From positions 81,828,070 through 81,892,069 of the forward strand of contig OX465282.1 of NCBI GenBank assembly GCA_949987705.1: DNA of 64,000 bases, in the 5' to 3' direction. Positions 40,066 to 51,752 of this stretch are shown piece by piece. Position 1 is the stretch's first letter; each line of letters begins with the position of its first letter. The position numbers were made by a program, and so were the translations under genes. The notes under the pieces were generated by a model. It saw only the letters and a list, made by a program, of their open reading frames with translations. It did no database searches and was not told the origin of the DNA. Source of the stretch: Thereva unica. Its lineage: Eukaryota > Arthropoda > Insecta > Diptera > Therevidae.

Positions 40066-41456
40066 ACACTAACAAAAAACCAAATGGGGGAAACCCACTA
40101 GTAACTCTTCCGCTCGACATCAGCCTCAACGGCAAAACACAACTAGTGGTGGATACAGGCTCTGAGGTTACAATACTAAAAAAGAATAAGCTTCGACAAA
40201 ATGTCACCATAAACCCTTCTCAAAAGTGTACGCTAGAAACGCCATACGGTAAAGGGAAGACTCTCGGAAGTGGCCAAGGAAACTTCAAATTGAAGACTCC
40301 AATTCCTTGCACTTTCCAAATAGTGCAGAACATGCCAGAGATTCGCAAAGATGGCCTTCTAGAAAACGACTTCCTCTCCCAGCACTGCAACGTTGAGGGT
40401 CCTAACAAAACATTACGATTTCCTCGCACGGAAATTAATCCGGAAGAAATTACCTTTCCATTACAAACCAAAGCCACCAAACCGAAACCCAGAGAGCAGC
40501 AGGAGCAAACCCAAACCAGGGAGTCCCAGCTCGTAGAAGCCGAGACGACCCCTGGTGGTGTCTCCCAAGTACCCTCCGAAGGGAGTACAAGCTGCCAATC
40601 TCAAGATGGGTCAAAGTTAGATAACAACCTAAACGGTTTCGAGACCAATGAAGACCTAAGACAAAAGGTAATCCTAACGGAAGCTATTTGTATCCCAGGC
40701 CGGTCTCAGATGGTGGTACCAATACCATTAAGTTTAGAGGAAGAAATGCTCTGTAAAGCTCAAGAGCCCTGCGAGGGAGTATTCCTCGCGAATGCCCTCT
40801 TACCTTCTGGAAACCAAAGAGTATTTGTTGGCCTCCTCAATGCTAACAACTACCCAGTAGCCCTAACGAGCCTAACTCTAACGCTCGTCTCCACAAATGG
40901 GTACCCTACAATACCACTCAATCCCAACCCTGCAAGTTCTAGCCCAAGGCTCTTTGTCAAGAAAGACAACGGCGAGTGTGGAAGACCGGTAACCAAAACC
41001 GGCACCCCACCGCTCAAAACAAGCCGCAAATGGCAGAAAAAACTAGGGGTCAAATTAACACGGGGTCACAAGAACAGTGATCAGGAAGCCACCAACCTAT
41101 TACACATTAGACACATATTCCCGGACTATGAAGACCCGGACGACCAAGAGCGTGCACAGCGCATTCAAAAAGTTGACGAGGAGCTCAACCTTGATCATCC
41201 ACTAACGACCGAAGAGAAGAGGTCCATAAAGGAACTATGTCACGAATACGCAGACATATTCCATTTAAAGGGAGATAAGCTCACCTACACAGACGCTATC
41301 TCCCACGAAATTCCAATGGTCTATGACCAATTCATTAACCAAAAAATGTGCAGACTGCCCGAGACACAAAGGCAGATAATTAACGAACAATTAGAAGAAA
41401 TGTTGGACAACGACATAGTCCAACCCGTAAGAGCCCATGGAACTCACCCTTATTAG
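39945..41456 (+). pseudogene. pol: B pol: protease and start of RT
   Basis: Protease motif LVVDTGSEVTILKKN, with catalytic Asp and DTG intact. A long linker follows, then the RT fingers: ISHEIPMVYDQFI and RLPETQRQIINEQLEEML. Near 41430 the frame shifts; the continuation is in the frame of 41456-42391. Stop at 41454. Confidence 0.82.
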
Positions 41457-42391
41457 TGGTCCCCAAAAAAGCGGGCCCTAATGGAGAGAAGAAGTGGCGA
41501 GTAGTTGTCGACTTTCGAAAAGTCAACGAAAAAACCATAGGCGACGCATTTCCCCTGCCACGAATCGAGGATATTCTAGACCAACTCGGTCACTCAAGAT
41601 ATTTCACTACCCTCGACATGGCCAGTGGTTACCACCAAGTACTTGTGGAACCACAAGATCGCGCTAAGACAGCCTTCAGCACAAATTACGGCCACTATGA
41701 GTTCAAACGTATGCCGTTCGGGCTAAAAGGAGCCCCGGCTACGTTCCAACGGCTCATGAACTACGTCCTCACAGGCCTGCAAGGCCTCGAATGTTTTGTC
41801 TACCTGGATGACATCGTCATCTACGGTAAAAACCTTGAGGACCATAATACTAAACTTCGGAGAGTCTTCGACAGGTTGAGGGAAAATAACCTCAAATTAC
41901 AACCAGAGAAGTGCCAATTCCTCCGAAAGGAAGTTGTTTACTTGGGTCACGTTTGCTCAGAGAAAGGAGCTCTGCCAGACCCACGAAAAACGGAATGCGT
42001 CCAGAAGTTCCCTGCCCCACGGACAATCAGGCAAGTGCAATCGTTCTTAGGCCTTGCCAATTACTACCGAAAATTCGTCCCAGATTTTTCAAAAACAGTC
42101 CGTCCCTTAACGAACCTTCTACGCAAAGGCGTAAAGTTTTCTTGGACACCAAAGTGTGAAGACGCATTCCAACAAATAAAAAATAACTTAGTATCCCCTC
42201 CACTGCTAATCTATCCAGACTTCAACAAGCCGTTCAACTTGACAACGGATGCAAGCAGTGAGGCACTCGGAGCAGTGCTCTCTCAGGGAGAAGTAGGGAA
42301 ACACCAGCCTATTGCCTATGCAAGCCGCACTTTAAACAAGGCAGAACGCAACTACTCCACCATTGAGAAAGAGTTGCTGGCAATAGTCTAG
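41456..42391 (+). pseudogene. pol: B pol: reverse transcriptase and RNase H start
   Basis: WRVVVDFRKVNEK, LDMASGYHQV, MPFGLKGAPATFQRLM, catalytic FVYLDDIVIYG, YLGHVCSEKG, FLGLANYYRKF, then RNase H with FNLTTDASSEALGAVLSQ and STIEKELLAIV. The frame ends at an in-frame TAG (42389-42391) inside the RNase H and resumes in the same frame behind it. Confidence 0.88.
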
Positions 42392-42394
42392 GCA

Positions 42395-42802
42395 GTGAAA
42401 AATTTCAGGTGTTACCTATTGGGTCGGAAGTTTACGGTCTACACGGACCATAAACCCCCCAAAGGCGTATTCAACGTCAAAGACCCAACTACTCGACTAG
42501 TGAGATTCCATCACAAGCTGTCGGAATACGACTACACTATCGAGTACAAACCGGGAAAATATAATACAAATGCTGATGCACTCAGCCGTATACCACAATT
42601 CGCAGAGGAGCCAAAAACCTTCACGGTAGAAGCTCAAGTTCACCAACCCGGAAAACACCTCCAAACAAAACAAGGAGAGACGCCCAAGCAATGCAACATT
42701 ATCACCAGGGCACAGGCAAAAAAGCAGAAAGATGACGAAAAAGACAAACGAAATACGTCTCTAGAAGCCCCCCACTCAGAGGAAGGGCCAGATCGAAAAT
42801 GA
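42395..42802 (+). pseudogene. pol: B pol: RNase H C-terminal part
   Basis: Same frame as the preceding piece, separated only by the TAG. Contains GRKFTVYTDHKPP, EYDYTIEYKPGKYNTNADAL and SRI. It then becomes a hydrophilic linker and ends at 42802, where integrase starts in another frame. Confidence 0.82.
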
Positions 42803-42809
42803 AACCCCA

Positions 42810-43916
42810 GAAGATCCTCCCAAGGACGACAACCTCAAAGGGAACAAGAAAGTTGAGGTCATTACAAGCCAGGAGGAAATAAATACAATCCTAAAAGATT
42901 ACCACGACTCCCCCTTCGGTGGACACCAGAGAGTCGTGAAAACCTACAACCGTATTCGCCAAAAATATTGGTGGAGACGTATGTTCCGCGATATCTCTCG
43001 CTACATAAGAAGGTGCAAGAAATGTCAAACCATGAAGGCCTCTAGACAATTCCGAATGCCCATGGTTATCACGGACATTGCTGAAAAACCCTTCGATAAA
43101 GTCTATTTAGACATAGTAGGCCCCCTGGAAGAAACACATTCGGGAAACAAGTACATCCTAACCTTCCAGGATAACCTAACAAAATTCGTCGACTGGTATG
43201 CCATTCCCAATGGGGAAGCTCACACGGTAGCACAAATTTTCTTCGACGAAATCGTCACGCGCTATCGCATACCAAAACAAATAGTCACCGACCAGGGATC
43301 AAACTTCCTGAGCGACCTTTTCAAGAGCGTGTGTAAGCTGTTAAAAGTTAAGAAACTCCAAACTTCTGCGTACCACCCTCAGTCTAATGGAGCACTAGAA
43401 CGCGCACACAGGCCCTTAATAGAATACTTGCGCACCCTCGTAGACGAGAGTCCCCAAAGCTGGGACAATTTCCTTCGGACAGCAGCATTCGTGTACAACA
43501 ACAATGTACACGAGGGGACAAATCTAACCCCCATGGATTGCCTCTACGGCTTTACAGCCGACGTCCCATCCAATTTAAAACGAGAGCCAGAACCTATATA
43601 CAATCACGAAAGTTATTATCATCAACTTCGGTATAAATTGCAAAAATCATATGCACTGGCACGTAAGAATCTACTCGCTAGTAAAAACCGCTCCAAAAGA
43701 TATTATGATGGGAAGGCACGACCTCTAACACTACACGTAGGAGACAAGGTTCTACTACACAACGAAGCGCGCAAGAACAAATTATCCCAAATATGGATCG
43801 GACCCTATACAGTGGTCGCAGTCCCCAACGCAGTAAACTCCACAATTAAGATAAATAAGAAACAAGTAACGGTTCACAACAACCGTCTAAAACCGTTTCA
43901 TGAAACACAACCTTAG
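42810..43916 (+). pseudogene. pol: B pol: integrase
   Basis: HHCC finger (DYHDSPFGGH ... CKKCQ), catalytic D in YLDIVGPL, D in VTDQGSNF, E in GALERAHR, and a C-terminal domain with GDKVLLHNEARKNKLSQIW. All catalytic residues are present. The start is set by the frame shift near 42800; the stop is at 43914. Intact as a domain but cut off from the RNase H frame. Confidence 0.88.
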
Positions 43917-44048
43917 TCGGAGTAATACTGGTTCTGCATACAACAATACACACTAACTAGACAGATTAAGCAAAGCCTAACCCTACGACCACATAACTCC
44001 TACCGCAACCGAACTAATTCCCTAACTACATTCTCGTTACAGCGCAAA

Positions 44049-44633
44049 ATGAGGACGCTGATAACACTATTGCTTCTACAAGCAACGTTAGCCGACCAAA
44101 ACGTATCCCCATACACGTTCTCCCCAATCAACGCGACTGGGGTAATATACGAATATTTAGGAGAGCTATGGCTATATCACGATGTGTGGAACATTATCAC
44201 AGAGGTCGACCTCCAAGAACTAGAAACCCAAACAACCCTGGTGGAACAGGCGGCCAAAACCGCCAAACAACTATGCAACGAAACCATACTACCACTATGC
44301 GGAGCTCAACAGGCCCACATCCACACAATCCTGGAACACATAAAAAAACGCACGCACACCATACAAGAAATGCTACCCAAGAGTGGAACCACGAGGTCTA
44401 TGTTCGATGGCATTGGCCACGCCCTACACTACTTGATCGGCACTATGGACGAAAACAATGAACGAGAAATATACAGTCGAATAGGAGAACTGGAATCAAA
44501 CCAAAAGGCCCTTGCGGACCTAGAAAAATTGCAAATAACAGTGGGGTCAACAATACACTCCGGAAGATCCAGACGCCACTGGCGACCCTCCTCGACCGAC
44601 AACATAGGATCACCGAGCAGATCCGAGCCCTAA
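44049..44633 (+). pseudogene. env: B env, N-terminal part
   Basis: ATG at 44049 with a signal peptide (MRTLITLLLLQATLA). F-type Env body: GELWLYHDVWNIITEVDL; Cys-flanked CNETILPLCGAQQAHIH; a Gly-rich fusion-peptide-like segment (MFDGIGHALHYLIGTMD) preceded by a poor cleavage site (GTTR, no multibasic motif). The frame departs from the family near 44560 and ends at 44633. Broken copy. Confidence 0.8.
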
Positions 44634-44704
44634 ATAACGCAGTAGATGGCAGGGAAAAAGACCAACTACGACAGGGACTGGTAACCAACCTCCTGTTCCA
44701 ATTA

Positions 44705-45682
44705 GTGGAAATCGAATCCAGACAAAGGACCTTATTGGAAATAATACTAACCAGCCGAAACAATAAGATTCACCCCTTACTAGTATCCCCGGAAACGTTA
44801 GACAAGACGTATCGCCAGACTCACCCAGAGTGCGAAACATGCCTACCGATACTTCAACAAACGACAAGGTTACAGACTCATATGATTAGAGACAAGTTAA
44901 TGGTTAAAATAACGCTACCCCTTTTAAACATGCCTAAGATGTCCTACTACCAAATAAGGTGTTTCCCAACGCTATCCAACACCGGCCACTCGGTAATCCC
45001 AGTCATACACTACTCATATATAGCGTCCGAGATCAAGTCACAACAATTCGCACTCTTTACCACAACCGACGTCAAAGAATTTAAGAAAATCACAGGGGAC
45101 CCTAAAGTCCATTCGTACGTGGGATCGCTAAGGACCCCACTTATATACTATCCCGATACACAGGAATGTGCAATTAAACTACTATACGACCCTGCAGAAG
45201 AAAAGGTACAATGCCCAATAATGATCCACGATCCACCGACTAATGTACTAATAAGCCTGGCAAGACCCAACACATGGTTATACAGGATGACACACACACT
45301 AAAAGTCGCAAAACAAGGGATCCTGACATTAAACGAACCCTGTCAGGTCCGAGTAAAAGATAAAATATTGATGTACACAAACCAAGCAAAGGAAACATAC
45401 AATCTGGAACAACGACCGTACTTCTCAGGCATCGGCACCACAAACATCAGCCTGGAAATACCAAATGCACATAGACCCATCAGCACCGATGACATCAAAC
45501 TAATGAGCGGGGATGAAGCCAATAAAGTACTACAAGAAGGCGCAAAATCCCTGGAATCAATAAACGCACAATTAACTCGGGTAACACAAAAACATATGTA
45601 TACACATACTGTCGACTACCTCCTTCTCGCTAAGCGGAGTAACCTTATTAGGAATTGCGGGGTACCTAATCTACAAGATTAG
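44705..45682 (+). pseudogene. env: B env, central and C-terminal part
   Basis: Contains KIHPLLVSPETL, CETCLPIL, CFPTLSNTGHSVIPVIHYSY, LARPNTWLYRM and QGILTLNEPCQV, collinear with fragment A at 1310-2209. After about 45600 the frame loses similarity; a hydrophobic segment (SLSGVTLLGIAGYLIYKI) and a basic/polar tail to about 45863 are readable in another frame, so a further indel precedes the membrane anchor. Confidence 0.8.
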
Positions 45683-45863
45683 CCCATGGCTAAGGAAAAG
45701 AATCGGTCCTCAAAACTTAAGAACGCAGGACAACCCAAATAACAACCTACAGAAGGACACGGATATACCCAACAACAAGGAGGATAACCAATCCGGAGCG
45801 GTACCTAAACCATTAACCCGATCACAGGCTCTACCCAGGAGCGCCTCCCTCCAAGTAGTCTGA

Positions 45864-47084
45864 AATATAACAACAAAAATAATATAACAAAATAATAATA
45901 ATATAATATACAATAATAATATAATATAAAAATAACACATAAGATAAATAAAAAGAGAAACAATAACCATAGCCAGTATGTAAAGTAATATAGCAAAACA
46001 TGGCAAATAAGTAGGACATAACGCAAATAGAAGCAATAATTAAATATAGTAAGTACTTAATTTCCCATTACATAGCCCATTATCATACCTATCACCCGTC
46101 TATCGCATACAGAACGAGCAAGTAGGACGAAGTAGGAAATAAAGAAAAATCCATCCGGAGATATCTTATTATCTCCGAACGAATTAAAAAACTGAAAATC
46201 AAAAAAAAAAATGTTCGAATCAAAAAAATGAAACCAAGAAACATTCATCCGGATATATCTCATCATCCCCGAATGAACTGGAAACAACCAAAGCAAATAA
46301 GAGAGGAACAAAAAAAAAACCCAACAAACAAAAAACCAACAAACAAAAAAACAAAAGGTTACGCGAAAGAATTTTATTGCCAAAAAGATCCAAAATGTAA
46401 AGGGCACTATTCTAAAGCGGTCGCGAAGGAGGCAACGCTGCTCCTACCCCCTTCGCAACGGGTATCCTGAAGCTCAGGATAGGGGTGCTCCAACTCTACG
46501 TCAGTAATAGCTGATGGGGAAGGACGACTCCTGCGTTGGCGCCTACGTCGTCGGGGACCTCGCACCACCGGACACTGCTGGACACGATGATCACGGGACC
46601 CACAGCGCCAGCAGGACCCGTAAAAACTGACCTGTCGGACCACCGTTGTCGCCTGGCTATTCGCCTGGGTTATTCACCAGCTTGGTATGGTCGAGCAGTA
46701 ACATCCTTAGGGAACCCACGTTAACCAATAGGTCTCTCATCTCATCTAAAATTTCACAAACACGTTCAAAGCTGAAAAACCAAATATATTAGAAACAAAC
46801 AAAATATATATATATATATTACTTACTCCATCTCACTGAGTAGTTCAATCAAGAATGAACAATAGCCACAAAACTTAAACACCCGGGATAACGAAAAACC
46901 GCCCCAGAAAATATCCACACGTAATCAGAAAATTATCAACCATAGATGACATAAAACACCAGGTTGAACACAACAATAAACAGAAGTTTTCCCACTAACA
47001 AATCTAAACAGCTCCCCGCACCACTAAGCTATCATGGTACGAGAATCGCCCACTCACATTACCTCGCGGCGATTCTCTTGCTTC
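45864..47084. other. Long post-env region of B with small repeats
   Basis: About 1.2 kb between env and the polypurine tract, unusually long. It contains AT-rich runs (45885-45950), a pair of ~34-bp repeats at 46150-46183 and 46247-46280 (CATCCGGAGATATCTTATTA type) and an antisense zinc-knuckle stretch at 46407-46643. Confidence 0.6.
46407..46643 (-). pseudogene. Antisense CCHC zinc-knuckle fragment in B's 3' region
   Basis: The minus strand reads CWRCGSRDHRVQQC (C-x2-C-x4-H-x4-C) followed by RGPRRRRRQRRSR. This is a nucleocapsid-like motif plus a basic stretch. Both upstream and downstream lack further Gag similarity. Probably a captured piece of another element's gag; chance occurrence cannot be excluded. 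Confidence 0.45.
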
Positions 47085-47097
47085 AGGGGGGAAGGAA
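47085..47097 (+). promoter_or_regulatory. B polypurine tract
   Basis: AGGGGGGAAGGAA directly before the 3' LTR start TGTTACG. Confidence 0.8.
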
Positions 47098-47547
47098 TGT
47101 TACGTACACTAAAAGTGCACGGGACAGGTAAACGACCCGTGCACAAGTCCCAAGTGTAACCTGAAACGCCAAAGGAAATTGGCAACAAATATTTAGCGCA
47201 ATTTGCCTTGCGAAATTAATAAAGAAAAAAGCTCGTAAGCAAATTGCGCCAGTTTCAGGCCACTTAAAGAAAAATCTGACGAATGCATTTTTCCGGCCGG
47301 CGACCTCAACCTTGGGTCAAGCACCAGCGGGTGACTTTTGCACCAAGGTTGAGGGCCCGGAAGAAAAATGCAAACGGAAGATTTTTTCGAAAGAAGAGTT
47401 TCGGGAAAATGAGGATCGATCGAGTGATCGATCAACGAGTCTAGTTTGGTTCTTCACCGGCGGCGGGCGAAAAAAGAGAGTGTTGTTCTAACCGTGGACA
47501 TCGGCGGGTTTCCCTAATTTTGATCAAAGTTTTATATAGCGTGCGCG
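47098..47547 (+). repeat. 3' LTR of B, first part
   Basis: Nearly identical to 36903-37352; two differences noticed (G/A in the GACCTCGACC block, C/T in CTAACCGCGG). Interrupted after GTGCGCG by element C. Confidence 0.9.
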
Positions 47548-47962
47548 AATAATAAACTTTGATCAACCACTATTTAAATTAAATAAAAATTTTATAATTC
47601 CAACATTTATTTCAATTCAAGTTTACAGTTTAAATCTCCGTACTAGACTGACTTCTTTATTTTATAAAATTTACCTTTCAGTTGACAACGGAAATAATCC
47701 AGACATGAAATTTTATCGTTAACAAGAGCATTAGATTACAATTTTTGTGAGAATAGCAAAATAGGCAAAATATCGTGAGAATTGAAATGACTGAAAGTTT
47801 TAATTTAAGGATGAGCAAAATATCGTGAGAAACTGAAATATTAAACGACTGAAAGTTTTAATTTAAAGATTTTAGATTTCTAGGAATGAATTGTTGTTTT
47901 TGTAAAGATCTATATTTATTTATTATATTATATTTATTTAGGGTGGAGTCGGGGACGTAACT
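47548..47962 (-). repeat. 3' LTR of C
   Basis: 415 bp, apparently identical to 55115-55529. Confidence 0.95.
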
Positions 47963-49548
47963 CTTCCCCCCCTAGAATGAAGTGTTGGCCATCTGAGTGA
48001 TCTCCTGGTTGACCTTGGTTCTACTTCTTGGGTGTGGATTATGATTTGAGGATTTCCTTCTAGTTGAGGTTGGTGTTGCTTCTTTTTGTATATTTTGTAG
48101 GTGAAGTAAAGGATGATTACGCCTAAGCTGGTGGCTACTATGGTTATGTTGAGACGAGTTTCAGAAACTTGGGCTTCTTGGTTTATAATTGCAATGGCTT
48201 TTGAGTTTTCCATGGTCCAGTTATTTAATTTTTTTAGGCTGAGCTTTTCAATGATGTAACTGCTATTAGATTCGTTGTATGATGTTGGAAGAACTTGAAT
48301 TGAGTCCCAATATGTTGTAGTTTGACTTGAGTATGTTATGTCGTTAATTTTTATTGTGCAATTGTTGAAGTTAATAAGGATGGTTCCCGTGAGTGTTTTG
48401 TTTTGAATTGATGGATCACATGTCGTCTCAGTGAGTATGATCTCCTGGCTGGTTAATAACAGAAGGTTGGGCTCCAGCAGCTGTACGTTTTCTTCGATCT
48501 CGTTCTTGACAAATGTACATTTTAACTTATTGTTGAATATGATGTTGGGTATACATGGGTCTGTGGATATATCTTTTAATGACATTTTCTGGCAGTATCT
48601 TATGTTCTCAATGAACTGGCAAGGTTCATCCATATATTGATACATAAATTTGTTTAATAAAAGGAAAGGTGCTTTTAGGACTATGGTGTAATTATCGTTC
48701 AATGGTAACTCTTTCAAATGGTAAAGGAAAAAGGTTTGTTTGGAAAGGATGGGAATTTGTATAACGAAAATTAAATTTGAAGCATTATAAAAGGCTTGTA
48801 ATTTTATCATTTGATAAATATTGTCGTCTGATAGAATAATAGTATTTTGTTCTCTTAATATCTCGTGAATATAAAATATCTCATCAGGGTGCAAAATATT
48901 TTTGGATATAATGTTTGGCCTGGCTAAAATTATGGATTCTGAAATATCTTTTATATGATCATTGAGTAATTCGATGTCGTATAGTAATTGTTCAAAATGT
49001 TGGTTGAATATTATATTCTCATTAAATTTTTTTATATTGTTGGCCATATTTGATTGATATTTTTGTAAATAATTTTCTATTGTTTCTTGTTGTTCGTTAA
49101 TGTGTTTAGAAATATTATTAAATCTTTCTATCATCCTTTCATTTAATATTATTTGCTTATTAATTTGATTTCCTAAATTACCCTGATTATCATCTAACAA
49201 TTTTAAGTGTTTATTAATTTCATCATAATCATTTTGATCTAGATTTCCAGTTATTGCTTTGACAACAGTGCCCAAACCATTTATCAGACCACGCCTTGCT
49301 CTATATTTAGGTATAATAAGGTCTAAATTCTGTAACAATTTATCATATTTTTTCTGTAATATTTTTGATTTAATATTGTATTTCTCTTTGCTCCTCGTTT
49401 GATTAAGTAGATTGTTCACATTTTTGCCAACAACTTCCATGTTAATTTGATATTGCGTAACATTAATTATATGCAACAATTTGGAATAACCTTCGATCAG
49501 CCTAGCATCTCCTAATTTCAAGGACAGTAGTCCATGGTGCCTTTTCAA
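47938..49548 (-). CDS. env: C Env (baculovirus-F-like fusion glycoprotein)
   Basis: 536 codons, open. Features: a conserved start GLLSLKLGDARLIEGYSKLL with no signal peptide (in this group env is made from a spliced RNA, and TTCAG/GAG near 49552 is a possible acceptor); a furin-type RARR at residues 83-86 followed by the fusion-peptide-like GLINGLGTVVKAITG; coiled-coil-forming heptads to ~190; a Cys-rich middle; INFNNCTIKIN; and a transmembrane helix at ~465-484 (ITIVATSLGVIILYFTYKI). The last residues are encoded within the 3' LTR. It overlaps the end of pol closely. Retains the features expected of a functional Env of its family. Confidence 0.88.
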   Translation of the reverse strand: MKRHHGLLSLKLGDARLIEGYSKLLHIINVTQYQINMEVVGKNVNNLLNQTRSKEKYNIKSKILQKKYDKLLQNLDLIIPKYRARRGLINGLGTVVKAITGNLDQNDYDEINKHLKLLDDNQGNLGNQINKQIILNERMIERFNNISKHINEQQETIENYLQKYQSNMANNIKKFNENIIFNQHFEQLLYDIELLNDHIKDISESIILARPNIISKNILHPDEIFYIHEILREQNTIILSDDNIYQMIKLQAFYNASNLIFVIQIPILSKQTFFLYHLKELPLNDNYTIVLKAPFLLLNKFMYQYMDEPCQFIENIRYCQKMSLKDISTDPCIPNIIFNNKLKCTFVKNEIEENVQLLEPNLLLLTSQEIILTETTCDPSIQNKTLTGTILINFNNCTIKINDITYSSQTTTYWDSIQVLPTSYNESNSSYIIEKLSLKKLNNWTMENSKAIAIINQEAQVSETRLNITIVATSLGVIILYFTYKIYKKKQHQPQLEGNPQIIIHTQEVEPRSTRRSLRWPTLHSRGGRVTSPTPP

Positions 49549-49559
49549 CTCCTGAATAC

Positions 49560-51752
49560 TTAATCGTTGCTCCTGGGAGTCGCCAATGAACCTGAAAATT
49601 TACGTTTTCCTTTAATTTTTTGTTTGTGAACCTTTCTTTTATCTGTAAGGACAGTGATTTTGTTATTTTTTATAATCTTGTGTTTCATAAACCTAGGTGC
49701 TAATTTATTTCGCCGATTGTCAGCTTCATAGATTACTTCGTTAGTTTCAAAATTTGGTGGATCTTTACGATTTCGATTTAACCTACTTATACTATTTTCT
49801 TTGACTTTCAAGCTTCTTTCATAAACCAATTTCGCTAAACTCTCATATTCTTTTTTATGATTTTCTAAATAGTCTTGACTTGTCTGTACCGCAGGGTTTT
49901 TTGGGAATGGGGTGGAAGTATTGTAGTGACCTGTTATTGCTTCAAATGGTGTTAAGTTTGTAGTTGAATGAATTGAGTTGTTATAAGTGAGAATGGCTTC
50001 ATTCATTACTTCACTAATCGGTTTTTTATTATTTTGATTATAAATAATTCTTATTATTTCGGTTAATGTGGAATGTAGTCTTTCAACAGGCGAATTTCCA
50101 GTTGAATTCTTTGCTGTTGTCAAATGAGATTTAATATCGTATAAATTTAGAAATTCATTGAACATGCTTGAGGTGAACTCAAGCCCATTATCATAGATTA
50201 ATTTTTTCGGGATTCCATGGTGCGAGAAAAAGTGTTTAAGACTCTGGATTACATTCATACTATTTCTATTAGTCAATAGGTAGGCACTAGCAAATTTAGT
50301 GAACTTGTCTATTATGGTTAAGAAGTTTTCTTTATGGACTGAATATATGTCAATATGAACTAACTGTAAGGGTTCAGAGGGTGTTTCAGATAATTCGAAT
50401 TTAAGTGGTTGCTTATTCCTTTCGTATTTATTTCCTAAACATATTTCACACTTATTGATAAAAGTAGTTATAGTTTTTTTCATGTTAGGGAAATAATAAT
50501 TTCTTTTTAAATGTGCTAATGTTTCAACTATTCCCCTGTGATTTGATTTTTCATGATAACTTCGAACTAATTGTTCTTGCTTATCTAACTCGAGAATGTC
50601 TTGCACCATTGTCATACAGCGGATTAATTTTATATTGCTATTGCTAAAATATTTCGTATAAACTGTTTGAAGTAATTTAAAGGTATTATCATCTGTAATG
50701 ATGGCTGTTAGTTTTTTTGGTTGTGTGTGGTCCTTAAGAATTTTAATTAGGTTAGTTTCGTTATCTAAATCGTTTTGTTTTATTATGTGTCTGTGTTTCG
50801 TTTTAAATAGTATTTCAAGGGTTTTTTGGGGTAGTCTAGACGGGGTTTCCGTTTTTTCCAACACTAATTGGTACGAAAATTCATTCAAAGGTCGTTCTGA
50901 GATTTGTATTCCATCATTTGAGCTTTCTTCTGCAGAGTGTACTGTAAAGGTTTCGGTATCATCAACGTTATTTTGTAGGGATTCAGTAATATTTATTTCT
51001 ACACGAGATAGGGCGTCAGCGTTGGTATTTTCTTTACCCTTTTTATAAATAATCTCGTAATCGAATTCTTCGAGCTTCAGGCGCCAACGGATTAGTTTCG
51101 AATTGGGCTCCTTCAATGAAAATAGCCAAGTTAGGGGCTTATGATCAGTGATGATCTTAAACTTCCTTCCAAATAAGTAAGGCCTGAAGTATCTGGTGGC
51201 CCACAAAATAGCCAAAAGCTCCTTTTCGATAGTACTGTAATTCTGTTCTGACTTGCTCAGTGTCCTACTGGCATAACAAACTGGCTTGTCCGAACCTATA
51301 GGACCTTGGGATAGTATGGCTCCGATAGCGACATTACTAGCATCAGTTGTTAAGTTGAACTCTCTACTGAAGTCCGGATACTGTAATATGGGTTCGTTAC
51401 ATAGAAGGTTTTTACAAGTTTCGAAGCATTGTATGTACTGTGAATCTATTGTTATTTGTTTATCCTTTCTTAAACATTCGGTAAACGGTTTGGTAAGCTT
51501 AGCGAAATCCTTAATGAATTTCCTATAATAGCCTAACAATCCCAGAAAGGACTTTATTTGTTTTGGTGTTTTTGGCATAGGGAAATTTTTTATTGCTTTG
51601 AGCTTGTCTGGGTTTGGTTTAACTCCCTGTGGGGTAACGATGTGACCCAGAAAGGCTATTTCCTTATGAAGAAATTCTGACTTGTCTAATTGAATTTTGA
51701 GATTAGCTTCTCTCAATTTTTGGAATACAGCGGCGAGATTTTCGAGGTGTTC
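49560..51752 (-). pseudogene. pol: C pol: RT thumb, RNase H and integrase
   Basis: Continues the frame of 51753-53042 after a single in-frame TAG. Contains FLGLLGYYRKF, RNase H (FNLTTDASNVAIGAILSQ, TDHKPLTWLF), the integrase HHCC finger (YHEKSNHRG ... CEICLGNK), and catalytic D in VHIDIYSV, D in IYDNGLEF, E in SPVERLHS. Stop at 49560, 12 bp before the env frame. Domains are intact. Confidence 0.9.

Noticed and set aside
45710..46407. Hydrophobic minus-strand ORFs after B env
   Set aside because: Complement of A-rich non-coding sequence; Phe/Tyr/Leu/Ile only.
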